From the NCBI RefSeq assembly GCF_016773205.1, contig NZ_JAETWB010000019.1, forward strand, positions 1 through 64,000: a stretch of DNA of 64,000 bases. Reading direction: 5' to 3'. This document shows, piece by piece, positions 24,053 to 33,381 of this stretch. The notes beneath the pieces are model-generated. The model made no database searches. It was given only the letters and a program-made list of their open reading frames with translations, and was not told the origin of the DNA. The position numbers and the translations under genes were made by a program. This DNA comes from Belnapia arida (GTDB lineage Bacteria > Pseudomonadota > Alphaproteobacteria > Acetobacterales > Acetobacteraceae). Numbering within the stretch: the stretch's first letter is position 1; each line of letters starts with the position of its first letter.

Positions 24053-25096
24053 ATGACCCCGCGCCTCGCCTCCCTCGCCACGCTCCTCCTTCGAAGCCTC
24101 GATGCCGAGACGGCGCATGGCCTAGCGCTAAAGGCCCTTTCCGCCGGCCTCGCCGGCCGGGCCGAAGCCGCGGCGGACCCAATCCTGGCGACCGAAGCAC
24201 TCGGCCTCCGCTTCGCCAACCCGCTCGGCCTGGCGGCGGGCTTCGACAAGGATGCGGTGGCGGTCCTGCCGCTGATGCGCCTCGGCTTCGGCTTCGTCGA
24301 GGCCGGCACGGTCACCCCGCGGCCGCAGCCGGGCAATCCACGCCCGCGCCTCTTCCGGCTGACGGAGGATGCGGCCGTCATCAACCGCATGGGGTTCAAC
24401 AATGGCGGGGTGGAGGCCTATCTCGCCCGCCTCCGTGCCCTGCCGCGACCGCTGCCGGCGGTCTTCGGCGCCAATATCGGGGTGAACAAGGAGGGCGCCG
24501 ACCCGGCGCGGGACTATCCGGCGCTCTACCAGGCGCTCGTGGGCCTCGCCGACTACGTCACCGTCAACGTCTCCTCGCCCAATACCCCTGGCCTGCGCGA
24601 CCTTCAGGGGGAGGAGCGCTTGGCACAGATCCTCGCCGGCATCGCGGCCATCGATGGGCCGCCGGTGCTGGTGAAGATCGCCCCGGACCTTTCCGAGAAC
24701 GCCCTGGGCCCGATCATCGAGACCTGCATCGCCCAGGGCGTCGCCGGCCTCATCGTCTCTAACACGACGATCGCGCGGCCGGAGAGCCTGCGCTCGCCGC
24801 ATCGCGGGGAGGCGGGCGGCCTGTCCGGCGCGCCGCTGCGCGACCGGGCGACCGAGGTGCTGCGCCATTGCCACTGGATCGCCGGGGGACGGTTGACGCT
24901 GGTCGGCGTCGGCGGCATCGCCAGCGGCGCGGATGCGCTGGCGAAGATCAAGGCCGGCGCCAGCCTGGTGCAGCTCTACACCGCCTTCGCCTATGCCGGC
25001 CCGGCCCTTGTTTCGGCGATCCTCCGCGACCTCGCCGCGCTGCTGCGGCGGGACGGTTTCACCAGTGTCGCCGAAGCGGTCGGCACCGCGGCCTGA
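24053..25096 (+). CDS. pyrD: Dihydroorotate dehydrogenase (quinone), class 2
   Basis: The 347-residue enzyme has an N-terminal membrane-associating helix region (LATLLLRSLDAETAHGLAL), then NPLGLAAGFDKDA, EAGTVTPRPQPGNP, NRMGFNNGG and VNVSSPNTPGLRDLQ with the class 2 catalytic serine. It also has SNTTIARP and VGVGGIASGADAL for FMN binding. It oxidises dihydroorotate to orotate, passing electrons to ubiquinone, in pyrimidine synthesis. ATG at 24053 is the start; upstream in-frame sequence is antisense to the EamA gene. Confidence 0.95.
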   Translation: MTPRLASLATLLLRSLDAETAHGLALKALSAGLAGRAEAAADPILATEALGLRFANPLGLAAGFDKDAVAVLPLMRLGFGFVEAGTVTPRPQPGNPRPRLFRLTEDAAVINRMGFNNGGVEAYLARLRALPRPLPAVFGANIGVNKEGADPARDYPALYQALVGLADYVTVNVSSPNTPGLRDLQGEERLAQILAGIAAIDGPPVLVKIAPDLSENALGPIIETCIAQGVAGLIVSNTTIARPESLRSPHRGEAGGLSGAPLRDRATEVLRHCHWIAGGRLTLVGVGGIASGADALAKIKAGASLVQLYTAFAYAGPALVSAILRDLAALLRRDGFTSVAEAVGTAA

Positions 25097-25108
25097 AGGA
25101 AGAGCGAG

Positions 25109-25969
25109 ATGGACATCCTCGACGGCATCGCCCCGCTGGCGGATCGCTATGACGGCTACGTCCTCGACCTCTGGGGCGTCGTGCACAACGGCAAGCGGCT
25201 CTATCCCGGCGTGGCGGAGGCGCTGGCCGAGTTGAAGAAGCGCGGCAAGCGCGTCGTCTTCCTGACCAATGCGCCGCGCCGCGCCTGGTTCGTCCAGGAG
25301 ATGCTGGACCGGATGGATCTCGACCGCGCGCTCTATGACGGCATCATGTCCTCGGGCGAGATCGCCTGGATGATGCTGAAGGAGCGGCGGCATCCCTTCT
25401 TCGCGCCGCTCGGCCGACGGGCCTTCCATATCGGGCCGGAGCGGGACCTCTCGGTGATCGAGGAGGGCGTCGCCGAGGTGGTGGACAGCGCGGCCGATGC
25501 CGACTTCCTGCTCAACACCGGCCCCGACCCGGAGCGCGGCTCGGGCGACCCGGCGCCCTATCGCCCGGCGCTCGAGGCCGCCGCCGCCCATCGCCTGCCG
25601 ATGGTCTGCGTCAACCCGGACCGCTTCGTCATGGTGGGCGAGGACCGGCTGATCTGCGCGGGCGCGCTCGCCGATATCTACCTGGAGTTCGGCTGTCCGG
25701 TTTTCGAGGTCGGCAAGCCGGACCCTGCCGTCTACGACCCGGTGATGGAGCTGCTGGGCCTCGCCGACCGGCGCCGGGTGCTCGCCATCGGCGACACGCC
25801 GCATACCGACCTTGCCGGTGCCGCGGCCGCGGGGATGGACGCGCTCTGGGCGATGACCGGCCTCGCCGCCCACGCCCATGGCGATGACCCGGACCCGGAG
25901 CGGCTGCGTCAGGTAGCGCTGGCCGAGGGCGTCGACCCGATCGCCGCGATTCGCGCGCTGCGCTGGTAG
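25109..25969 (+). CDS. HAD-superfamily hydrolase (TIGR01459-type)
   Basis: This 286-residue HAD phosphatase of the NagD-like subfamily has motif I YVLDLWGVVHNGKRLYPG, motif II VVFLTNAPR, a C2-type cap, and motif IV RRVLAIGDTPHTDLAGA with EVGKPDP before it (Lys). It is frequent beside housekeeping genes in Alphaproteobacteria. The substrate is a small sugar phosphate or nucleotide by family analogy only. It follows pyrD by 12 bases with GGAAGAGCGAG upstream, so it is probably in one operon. Confidence 0.85.
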   Translation: MDILDGIAPLADRYDGYVLDLWGVVHNGKRLYPGVAEALAELKKRGKRVVFLTNAPRRAWFVQEMLDRMDLDRALYDGIMSSGEIAWMMLKERRHPFFAPLGRRAFHIGPERDLSVIEEGVAEVVDSAADADFLLNTGPDPERGSGDPAPYRPALEAAAAHRLPMVCVNPDRFVMVGEDRLICAGALADIYLEFGCPVFEVGKPDPAVYDPVMELLGLADRRRVLAIGDTPHTDLAGAAAAGMDALWAMTGLAAHAHGDDPDPERLRQVALAEGVDPIAAIRALRW

Positions 25970-26023
25970 CGCCGCGGTCATTCCGGCCTATGCTGCCCTA
26001 AGCAGGCAGCGGGAGGACAGGGA

Positions 26024-27607
26024 ATGATCCAGCGGCGCGGGCTCCTACAGGCATCGGCCCTCACCCTTGCGGCACCGCGCCTGGCCGGCGCGCAGTCTGG
26101 GCAGAAGCTGCTGCGCTTCGCCCCGCAGGCCGACCTCGCCATCCTCGACCCGATCACCACCACGGGCTTCGTCACCCGCAACCACGCCTTCCTCGTCTTC
26201 GACACCCTCTATGGCTGGGACGAGCAGTACCGGGCGCAGCCGCAGATGGTTGCGGGCCACACCATCGAGGATGATGGCCTGACCTGGACCATGACCCTGC
26301 GCGAGGGTCTGCGCTTCCATGACGGGGAGCCGGTGCGGGCGCGGGATGCCGTCGCCAGCGTGAAGCGCTGGGGGCTGCGCGACAGCTTCGGCCTCGCGGT
26401 GATGGCGGTGACCGAGGAGATCACCGCCCCCTCCGACCGGGTGATCCGCTGGCGGCTGAAGCGGCCCTTCCCGCTGCTGCCGGATGCGCTCGGCAAGGTC
26501 GGCGCCAATGTCGCCTTCATCATGCCGGAGCGGCTGGCGAGCCAGGACGCGGCGTTGCCCATCTCGGAGATGGTCGGCAGCGGCCCCTTCCGCTTCGTGG
26601 CCAGCGAGCGCGTCCCCGGCTCGCGCGCGGTCTATGCGAAATTCGATGGCTACGTGCCGCGCCCCGACGGCACGCCGAGCCTGCTCGCCGGGCCGAAGAT
26701 CGCCCATCTCGACCGGGTGGAGTGGCTGACCCTGCCAGATGCCACGACCGCCGCCGCCGCCCTTCGCCGGGGCGAGATCGACTGGTGGGAGCAGCCGACG
26801 ACCGACCTGCTGCCGACGCTGCGGCGCGGCCGCGGCCTGAAGGTGGAGGTGCTGGACCCGACCGGGGCCATCGCCATGCTCCGCTTCAACCACCTGCATC
26901 CACCCTTCGACAATCCAGGCGTCCGCCGTGCCGTGCTCGGCGCCATCAGCCAGGAGGACGTGATGACCGCCGTTGCCGGCAATGACCGCTCGCTCTGGCG
27001 GGACGGCGTCGGCTTCTTCGCCCCGGGCTCCATCATGGCGAGCGACGAGGGAATGGCGGCGCTGACCGGCCCGCGCGACATCGCCGCCTCCCGCCGGGCG
27101 CTGGAGGCCGCCGGCTACAAGGGCGAGAAGGTGCTGCTGATGGCACCGACCGACTTCCCCGCCATCAACGCGATGAGCGAGGTGGTGGGCGACGTCTTCC
27201 GCAAGCTCGGCCTCAACCTCGACTACGTGGCGATGGATTGGGGCAGCGCGCTGCGTCGCCAGGCCAACCGGGAGCTGCCGGACAAGGGCGGCTACAACGC
27301 CTTCTGCACCTACACGGCAGGGGTGAACCAGTTCAACCCGGCCGCCCACAACTTCATCCGCGGCAGCGGGCTGACCGCGACCTTCGGCTGGTCCACCAGT
27401 CCGCAGCTCGAGGAGATGCGGAACCAGTGGCTGCAATCCACCGATGACGAGGCCCGCCGCCGCCTCGGCCGGGAGATGCAGCGCCAGGCCTTCCTCGACG
27501 TCCCCTATGTGCCGCTCGGCCAGTTCTACCAGCCGACCGCCTACCGCGAGGATGTCAGCGGCCTGCTGAAGGGGCTGCCGCTGTTCTGGAACGTCAGGCG
27601 GGGCTGA
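26024..27607 (+). CDS. Peptide-type ABC binding protein (SBP family 5), orphan
   Basis: This 527-residue extracellular solute-binding protein has a signal peptide with twin Arg (MIQRRGLLQASALTLAA). Family 5 landmarks are VFDTLYGWDEQYRAQPQMV, LTWTMTLREGLRFHDGEPV, EMVGSGPFRF and MLRFNHLHPPFDNPGVRRAV. It should bind oligopeptides or similar ligands in the periplasm. No permease or ATPase genes accompany it. A clear paralogue lies at 42015-43583. GGGAGGACAGGG precedes the ATG. Confidence 0.9.
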   Translation: MIQRRGLLQASALTLAAPRLAGAQSGQKLLRFAPQADLAILDPITTTGFVTRNHAFLVFDTLYGWDEQYRAQPQMVAGHTIEDDGLTWTMTLREGLRFHDGEPVRARDAVASVKRWGLRDSFGLAVMAVTEEITAPSDRVIRWRLKRPFPLLPDALGKVGANVAFIMPERLASQDAALPISEMVGSGPFRFVASERVPGSRAVYAKFDGYVPRPDGTPSLLAGPKIAHLDRVEWLTLPDATTAAAALRRGEIDWWEQPTTDLLPTLRRGRGLKVEVLDPTGAIAMLRFNHLHPPFDNPGVRRAVLGAISQEDVMTAVAGNDRSLWRDGVGFFAPGSIMASDEGMAALTGPRDIAASRRALEAAGYKGEKVLLMAPTDFPAINAMSEVVGDVFRKLGLNLDYVAMDWGSALRRQANRELPDKGGYNAFCTYTAGVNQFNPAAHNFIRGSGLTATFGWSTSPQLEEMRNQWLQSTDDEARRRLGREMQRQAFLDVPYVPLGQFYQPTAYREDVSGLLKGLPLFWNVRRG

Positions 27608-27622
27608 GGCCGGGGGCGACGC

Positions 27623-29038
27623 CTACCGGGCCGGCAGCACCTCGAAGGGCCTGGTGGCGAGGAAGCCCGCCCCCGCCCGTAGCACCAGCGCATCCGCCAG
27701 CCGCGGCCCTGCCAGTTGCAGCCCGACCGGCAACCCTGCCTCGGTTACGCCGCAGGGCACGGAGATGGCCGGCCCGTGCGAGAGGTCGAAGGGATAGGAG
27801 AATTCCGCCCAGACCAACCAGTCCCAGTCATGCTGCGGCCAGTGCGGCGGCCGCTGCATCCCGACCGGGAAGGCGGCGACCGAGGCGGCCGGCGTCGCCA
27901 GCAGGTCGAAGCCCGCCTCCTCGAACCAGGCGTTGACCCGGCCGGCATAGGCGAAACGCCGGGTCTGCGCCGCATGCGCCTCGGCGAAGCTCAGGTGGCG
28001 ATAGGCCTCGGTGCAGGCGACGAGGCCGGGGTCCATCTCGGCCGCGGCCTTGTCGTCGGCGGCGAGGAAGGGCCGCATGGCGCCTCCCCAGAGGTCGCGT
28101 TCCAACGCCGGGCCTTCAGGCCCCCAGGGCGGCGTCACCGCCTCGACGAGCGCGCCGCCCGCCTCCAGCGCGCGCACCGCCTCGGCCGTGAGGGCGGCGA
28201 TCTCCGGATCGACCCGGGCATGGCCGAGATCCGGGCTCCAGGCGATGCGCAGCCCCCGCAACCCGCCCGGCGCCACCTCGGGCGGGAAGCGGTCGGGCAG
28301 CGTCGTGTGGTCGAGCGCATGCGGCCCGGCGATGACGGAGAACATCAGCGCCGCGTCCTCCACGCTGCGGGCGAGAGGCCCGGCATGGGAAAGCGCGCCG
28401 TTGTTCGGCACCGGCACATAGGGCACCCGGCCATAGGTCGGCTTGAACCCGGCCACGCCGCAGAAATGTGCCGGCAGGCGAATGGAGCCGGCGCCGTCGG
28501 TGCCGAGATGCAGCGGCCCGCAGCCGGCGCCGGCCAGCGCCGCGGCGCCGGAGGAGGAGCCGCCGGCCGTCATCCCGTGCATCCAGGGGTTATGCGTCGC
28601 CCCGGTCAACGGGTTGTGGCTGACGGCGGTCCAGCCCTGCTCGGTGCTGGTGGTCTTGCCGAGGATAATCGCGCCCGCCTCGCGCAGCCGTGCCACCAGC
28701 GGGGCATCGGCGGCGGCGGGGCTCGGGTCGGAGAGGCGGGAGCCGCGCCGGGTGGGCAGCCCCTTCACTGCCTGCACGTCCTTGATGGTGACGGGCACGC
28801 CATGCAGCGGCCCGAGCACGCCGCCGCGCATCACCGCCGCCTCGGCCTCGCGCGCCGCGGCGCGGGCGCCCTCGGCATCCAGCGCGACGAAGGCGTTGAG
28901 CGCGGGCTCCTTCGCCGCGATGCGGGCGAGCACCGCCTCGGTGATCTCGACCGGCGAGGCGCGCCGCTCGCGCACCATCGCCGCCATCGCCACCGCCGAG
29001 GCGGTCGCCAGGTCAGTCGTCGCCGTGTCCTGTGCCAT
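27623..29038 (-). CDS. Amidase signature enzyme
   Basis: The 471-residue protein has the amidase Ser-Ser-Lys triad: Lys86 in VPVTIKDVQAVKG, the Ser-rich loop MTAGGSSSGAAAL (160-164) and Ser185 in LGTDGAGSIRLPA. It belongs to the GatA-like amidase family but has no GatB/GatC partner nearby, so it is likely a catabolic amidase rather than the tRNA amidotransferase. The first 26 bases overlap the end of the pyridoxamine-oxidase-like gene, which suggests coupling. Confidence 0.9.
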   Translation of the reverse strand: MAQDTATTDLATASAVAMAAMVRERRASPVEITEAVLARIAAKEPALNAFVALDAEGARAAAREAEAAVMRGGVLGPLHGVPVTIKDVQAVKGLPTRRGSRLSDPSPAAADAPLVARLREAGAIILGKTTSTEQGWTAVSHNPLTGATHNPWMHGMTAGGSSSGAAALAGAGCGPLHLGTDGAGSIRLPAHFCGVAGFKPTYGRVPYVPVPNNGALSHAGPLARSVEDAALMFSVIAGPHALDHTTLPDRFPPEVAPGGLRGLRIAWSPDLGHARVDPEIAALTAEAVRALEAGGALVEAVTPPWGPEGPALERDLWGGAMRPFLAADDKAAAEMDPGLVACTEAYRHLSFAEAHAAQTRRFAYAGRVNAWFEEAGFDLLATPAASVAAFPVGMQRPPHWPQHDWDWLVWAEFSYPFDLSHGPAISVPCGVTEAGLPVGLQLAGPRLADALVLRAGAGFLATRPFEVLPAR

Positions 29039-29738
29039 AGGTCGTCCGGTAGCTCTCGCTCATGATCTCGTCGAGCCTACGACCGGGCGTGAAGCCTGCC
29101 AAACCGGGCGGGTAGGGGACGCCCTCCGGCATGCGGGGGCAGGGCTCGGCGGCGCCGATCACCTGGGTCACCGGGAAGCGGGCGGCGTAGATGGGCAGCG
29201 CATAGTCCTCCTCCTCGTCGCCGACGCCCTTGGCGCGGATCTTCCCGCTCGCCTCCTCGATGGTCATGCCGATGACCATGGTCGCCTTCAGCTCCTGCGT
29301 GGTGCTGGGGCGCAGCTCGGCATTCCGGCCGGGGTAGAAGCGGTCGATCATGATGTCGAGCGCGCGCGACTTCTCGTCGAGGTCGTCCACGATATGCGCG
29401 GTGCCGAAACACATGGCCGACCGGTAGTCGACCGAGTGGTTGAAGCCGCAGCGGGCCAGCACCAGGCTGTCGAGATGCGTCACCGTCAGGCAGACCGGGA
29501 TGCCCGGCTTCTGCGTGCGCAGCATCCGGCTGGCCGAGGAGCCGTGCCAGTAGAGGTGGCTGCCCTCGCGCCAGAAGGCGGTCGGCGTGCAGTAGGGCTG
29601 GCCGTCGATGACATAGGCGATGTGGCAGAGCATCGCCGCGTCGAGGATGGCATGCACCGTCTCGTGGTCGTAGCGTCCGCGCTCATGCAGGCGCTTCACC
29701 CGGTTGCGGGGCGTGACGGGATAGGCGGTGTCGGGCAT
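29013..29738 (-). CDS. Pyridoxamine 5'-phosphate oxidase-like flavoprotein
   Basis: The 241-residue protein has a split-barrel FMN-binding pattern: HAILDAAMLCHIAYVIDGQPYCTP (about 30-53), HLYWHGSSASRML, VCLTVTHLDSLVLARCGFNHSVDYRS and MVIGMTIEEASGKIR. ATG at 29738 is preferred, with GAGAAG upstream; the longer frame to 29828 would nearly touch the divergent regulator. It lies divergent from a MocR regulator, a pairing typical of PLP- or flavin-related functions. The exact substrate is unknown. Confidence 0.85.
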   Translation of the reverse strand: MPDTAYPVTPRNRVKRLHERGRYDHETVHAILDAAMLCHIAYVIDGQPYCTPTAFWREGSHLYWHGSSASRMLRTQKPGIPVCLTVTHLDSLVLARCGFNHSVDYRSAMCFGTAHIVDDLDEKSRALDIMIDRFYPGRNAELRPSTTQELKATMVIGMTIEEASGKIRAKGVGDEEEDYALPIYAARFPVTQVIGAAEPCPRMPEGVPYPPGLAGFTPGRRLDEIMSESYRTTYGTGHGDD

Positions 29739-29781
29739 CGGTCTTCTCTCGCACGGGTCGATAGGTGCATATGACAGATCG

Positions 29782-29830
29782 GATTGGTCCCTCGTGAGGG
29801 CCAATCGAGCGTCCTGAGGCTGGTCCAATC
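29782..29830. promoter_or_regulatory. Operator candidate of the MocR regulator
   Basis: Three related half-sites occur in the divergent intergenic region: GATTGGTCC at 29782-29790, inverted GGGCCAATC at 29798-29806, and GGTCCAATC at 29822-29830. The last two are direct repeats with a 24-base period. Multiple half-sites of this kind fit binding by a MocR/PdxR-type dimer. The third copy ends three bases before the regulator start codon. Confidence 0.5.
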
Positions 29831-29833
29831 GAC

Positions 29834-31246
29834 ATGGAAGCCGATCTGCTGCTGATCCCGATCGACCGCGCCGCCTCGGCGCCGGTGCTGCGCCAGGTCT
29901 ATCTCGGCCTGCGCCGGGCGATCCTCTCCGGCGCCATCCCGGCCGGGGGCCGCCTGCCGCCGACGCGGGCGCTGGCGGCGCGGCTCGGCATCGCCCGCAA
30001 CTCGGTCGTGGCGGCCTATGAGCAACTGCTCGCCGAGGGCTTCATCGAGGGCCGGGTCGGCGCCGGCAGCTTCGTCTCCCGCGACCTGCCGGAGCCGCTG
30101 GACCTGCCGCCTCCGGCCATGCCGCCCCCGCCCCCCGTCGTGCCGCATGCCGGGCAATACGGCGCCGCCCCCTTCAACACCGGCCGCTGCACGCTGGACG
30201 ACCGGACGCTCCAGGTCTGGCGTAGCCTGACCGCCCGGCGCCTGGCGCGGCCCGACCCGGCCCTGCTCGGCTATGCCGACCCGAGCGGCTCGGCCGCGCT
30301 GCGCGGCGCCATCGCCCGCTACCTCCGCGCCGCGCGCGCCGTGCGATGCGAGCCGGAGCAGGTGGTGGTGACGGCCGGCGCCCAGCAGGCGATCGACCTG
30401 GTGCTGCGCGTGCTGCTGCGTCCGGGCGATGCCGCCTGGTTCGAGGACCCCGGCTACCCGGCGGTCCGCGCGGCGCTGGCCGCCGCCGGAGCACGGATCG
30501 TGCCCGTGCCGGTCGATGCGCAGGGGATGGACGTGGCGGCCGGGATCGCCGCGGCACCCGAGGCGCGGCTCGCCTATGTCACGCCCTCCTCGCAGTACCC
30601 GCTCGGCGTCGTGCTCTCCATGGCGCGGCGGATGGAGCTGCTGGCCTGGGCCCACCGCGCCGGCGCCTGGCTGCTGGAGGACGACTACGACAGCGAATTC
30701 CGCTATGCCGGCCGCCCGCTGGCCTCGCTTCAGGGCATCGATGCCGCCGGGCGCGTGATCTATGTCGGCACCTTCAGCAAGGTGCTCTTCCCCGGGCTGC
30801 GGCTCGGCTACGCGGTGCTGCCGCCCGCCCTGCTGGAGGGCGTCCGCTCCACCCGGCTGCTGAGCGACTGGCACCCGGCCGCCCTGCAGGAAGGTGTCGT
30901 CACCGACTTCATCGAGGAGGGACATTTCGCCCAGCACCTGCGGAGGATGCGCCAGCACTACCGCGGCACGCGGGACGCGCTGGTGGCGGCGCTGCGCGAG
31001 CACCTGGCCGGCACGCTGGAGGTGGAGGTGCCGGACCAGGGGATGAAGCTCCTCGCCCGCCTCCGCCCCGGCCTCGCCGATCAGGCGGTGGCCGAGGCGG
31101 CGGCACGGCGCGGCGTCATCGCCCGGCCGGTGAGCCCGATGTTCCTCGCGGCCCCGCCTCTCCAGGCGCTGATGCTTGGCTTTTCCGGGCATGAGCCGGG
31201 CAGCCTGCGCTGGGCGGCGCGGGAGTTGGCCCGCGCATTGGCGTAA
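29834..31246 (+). CDS. MocR/PdxR-type GntR regulator with aminotransferase domain
   Basis: The 470-residue regulator has an N-terminal GntR winged helix (GLRRAILSGAIPAGGRLPPT, ARNSVVAAYEQLLAEGFIEG, about 15-80), a Pro-rich linker (90-103) and a type I aminotransferase domain. The PLP lysine is Lys316 in VGTFSKVLFPGLRLGY, with LLEDDYDSEFRY before it. MocR proteins sense PLP or amino acids through the bound cofactor. It probably controls the divergent pyridoxamine-oxidase-like gene and the amidase, and itself. Confidence 0.92.
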   Translation: MEADLLLIPIDRAASAPVLRQVYLGLRRAILSGAIPAGGRLPPTRALAARLGIARNSVVAAYEQLLAEGFIEGRVGAGSFVSRDLPEPLDLPPPAMPPPPPVVPHAGQYGAAPFNTGRCTLDDRTLQVWRSLTARRLARPDPALLGYADPSGSAALRGAIARYLRAARAVRCEPEQVVVTAGAQQAIDLVLRVLLRPGDAAWFEDPGYPAVRAALAAAGARIVPVPVDAQGMDVAAGIAAAPEARLAYVTPSSQYPLGVVLSMARRMELLAWAHRAGAWLLEDDYDSEFRYAGRPLASLQGIDAAGRVIYVGTFSKVLFPGLRLGYAVLPPALLEGVRSTRLLSDWHPAALQEGVVTDFIEEGHFAQHLRRMRQHYRGTRDALVAALREHLAGTLEVEVPDQGMKLLARLRPGLADQAVAEAAARRGVIARPVSPMFLAAPPLQALMLGFSGHEPGSLRWAARELARALA

Positions 31247-31298
31247 TTGTGCGTCCCTCGCCCTGGGCAGCGGCGGCGGCGGCGCCTAGAAGGGCCGG

Positions 31299-32528
31299 GT
31301 GAGCCCGCGCGACATCCCAGAGGGCGACCTTTCCCCCGCCGCAAAAGCCCCGCCCCGGCGGCCGGTCCCGTCCATGCTGCTGCTGGTGGCGATGACGGGC
31401 ATCGGCCCCTTCACCATGCAGATCCTCATCCCGAGCCTGCCGGCCCTGGCGGAGGCGCTGGCCTCCAGCTACGGCCTCGCCCAGCTCAGCCTGACGCTCT
31501 ATCTGGTCGGAGTGGCCGGGGCGCAGCTGGTCTACGGCCCGCTCTCGGACCGCTACGGGCGCAAGCCGCTGCTGCTGGCCGGACTGGTGCTCTATTGCCT
31601 CGGCAGCCTGGGCGCGGCGCTGGCGCCCTCCATCCATGCGCTGATCCTCGCCCGCGTGGTGCAGGCGGTGGGTGGCTGCGCCGGCCTCGTGCTCGGCCGC
31701 GCCATGATCCGCGACGCCTATCCGCGCGAGGAGGCGGCGAGCCGCCTCGGCATCGTCAGCTCGGCCATGGCCATCGCGCCGATGATCGGCCCGCTGCTCG
31801 GCAGCCTGCTCGAGGCGCAGTTCGGCTGGCGCGCCAGCATGCTCGCCTGCCTCGTCTTCGGCCTGCCGCTGCTGGCCGCCATCCGCCTCCGCCTGCCGGA
31901 GACGCTGGCCGAGCCGGCGCCGCTGCCTGGCCTTGCCGGCCTGCTCGGCGCATATGCCGCGCTGCTGCGGCTGCCCGCCTTCCGCGCCTATTGCGGCATC
32001 ACCGCCTTCGCCACGGGCATGTTCTTCGCCTTCGCCGGCGGGGCGCCGCTGACCGTCATCAAGGGGCTCGGCTACAGCTCCACCGCCTATGCCGTGGCGA
32101 TGATGACGACGCCCTTCGCCTGGAGCTCCGGCACCTTCACCGCGGCACGGCTGACGCAGCGGGTCGGCATGGTGCGGATGATGGCGCTCGGCACGGCCGT
32201 GATGCTGGCAGGCGGCACGCTCGCGGTGCTGCTGCCGCTGCTGGTGCCGGGGCATATCGCGCTGGTCTTCCTGCCGATGGCGGTCGCCGCCTTCGGCAAC
32301 GGCATGACTCAGCCGAACGCCATCGCCTGCGCCATCAGCGTGCGGCCGAACCTGGCCGGCACCGCCTCCGGCCTGATCGGTGCGGCGCAGATGGGCTGCG
32401 GGGCACTGATGACGGTGTTCTGTGGCATGACCGAGACGGGCAATGGCCTCGCCACCGGCACCTGGATGCTGGTCTCGGCCCTGGCGACGCTTTGGGCGCT
32501 GCGCGCCTCACGCCGGTTGAAGGCGTAG
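31299..32528 (+). CDS. Bcr/CflA-family MFS drug exporter
   Basis: The 409-residue protein has 12 likely membrane segments and Bcr/CflA motifs: GPFTMQILIPSLPALAEAL, LVYGPLSDRYGRKPLLLAG (MFS motif A) and RVVQAVGGCAGLVLGRAMIRD. It is expected to export drugs or metabolites by proton antiport. The start is GTG at 31299. A more distant homologue is encoded at 43799-44986. Confidence 0.9.
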   Translation: MSPRDIPEGDLSPAAKAPPRRPVPSMLLLVAMTGIGPFTMQILIPSLPALAEALASSYGLAQLSLTLYLVGVAGAQLVYGPLSDRYGRKPLLLAGLVLYCLGSLGAALAPSIHALILARVVQAVGGCAGLVLGRAMIRDAYPREEAASRLGIVSSAMAIAPMIGPLLGSLLEAQFGWRASMLACLVFGLPLLAAIRLRLPETLAEPAPLPGLAGLLGAYAALLRLPAFRAYCGITAFATGMFFAFAGGAPLTVIKGLGYSSTAYAVAMMTTPFAWSSGTFTAARLTQRVGMVRMMALGTAVMLAGGTLAVLLPLLVPGHIALVFLPMAVAAFGNGMTQPNAIACAISVRPNLAGTASGLIGAAQMGCGALMTVFCGMTETGNGLATGTWMLVSALATLWALRASRRLKA

Positions 32529-32537
32529 CGCCGGGCC

Positions 32538-32560
32538 CTGCCGCGGCTTTGCCGTGGCAG
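32538..32560. terminator. Hairpin between convergent genes
   Basis: CTGCCGCGG and CCGTGGCAG form a 9-bp stem with one G-T pair around a CTTTG loop, just after the exporter stop and before the convergent YqgE gene. There is no T tract, so it is a weak terminator candidate. Confidence 0.3.
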
Positions 32561-32630
32561 GCACGCGGAGTGCTATGAGATGAGCGACATCCGGGGGCCC
32601 CGTAGCGCGGCGCAGCGGCGTCGTGGGGAG

Positions 32631-33233
32631 TTATGCGTGCCCCGCCGCCCCGGAGAGCAGCAGCGGATCGACCCGCAGCTTGGCCATGGCCTGCCGCCAC
32701 TTGCCGTCATGCCCCTCGCCGAAGAGCAACGCCTCGTCCGGATCGACAGAGAGCCAGGAATTGGCTTGGATCTCGTCCTCCAGCTGGCCCGGCCCCCAGC
32801 CGGCATAGCCGAGCGCCAGGATGCCGCTGCGCGGGCCGCCACCGCCGGCGATCGCTTTCAGGATGTCGACGCTCGCGGTCAGCGCCAGGTCCTCGGCAAC
32901 GGGGAGGGAGGCGTCGCTGGTCCAGTCCTTGGTATGCAGCACGAAGCCGCGGCCGCCCTCGACCGGCCCGCCCTGGCAGAGGGCGATGCGCCGCTGCGGC
33001 GGCACCGGCTCCAGCTCAAGCTGCTTCAGCAGCTCGTCGAAGGACATGCCCTCGATCGGCTTGTTCAGGATGATGCCCATCGCCCCTTCCGGGGAATGGG
33101 CGCAAAGGCAGATCACGGTGCCCGCGAAGCGCGGATCCTGCATGTTCGGCATGGCGACCAGGATCTGGCCGCTCAGATAGCCTTCCTCATGGCTGGCCTG
33201 GGCGGTCGGTCGGGTGCGTGGGCGTTTGGCCAT
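32631..33233 (-). CDS. yqgE: YqgE/AlgH family protein
   Basis: The 200-residue protein matches UPF0301: GYLSGQILVAMPNMQDPRF, VICLCAHSPEGAMGIILNKP, CQGGPVEGGRGFVLH and LALGYAGWGPGQLEDEI. Function is not settled; in some bacteria it affects alginate regulation. ATG at 33233 (MAKRPRTRP) is chosen over the longer frame, which has no ribosome-binding site. Confidence 0.92.
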   Translation of the reverse strand: MAKRPRTRPTAQASHEEGYLSGQILVAMPNMQDPRFAGTVICLCAHSPEGAMGIILNKPIEGMSFDELLKQLELEPVPPQRRIALCQGGPVEGGRGFVLHTKDWTSDASLPVAEDLALTASVDILKAIAGGGGPRSGILALGYAGWGPGQLEDEIQANSWLSVDPDEALLFGEGHDGKWRQAMAKLRVDPLLLSGAAGHA

Positions 33234-33381
33234 GCCCTCAAGATGGCGGCTGGCCAGTGGTCCCGCAAGCCGGGCCGCGCCCGCACGCGCGGGGGTGAAG
33301 GCCCGGCCGCGCCCCATCCCGTGCGGTGACAGGCGCCGGGGAAGCGGTTACAGGATGGCGGATCGGAGGAGAGTACCCCCC

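Noticed and set aside
27623-29038. GatA subunit of tRNA amidotransferase
   Set aside because: The amidase triad is shared, but no gatB or gatC is adjacent and the C-terminal part looks like a general amidase.
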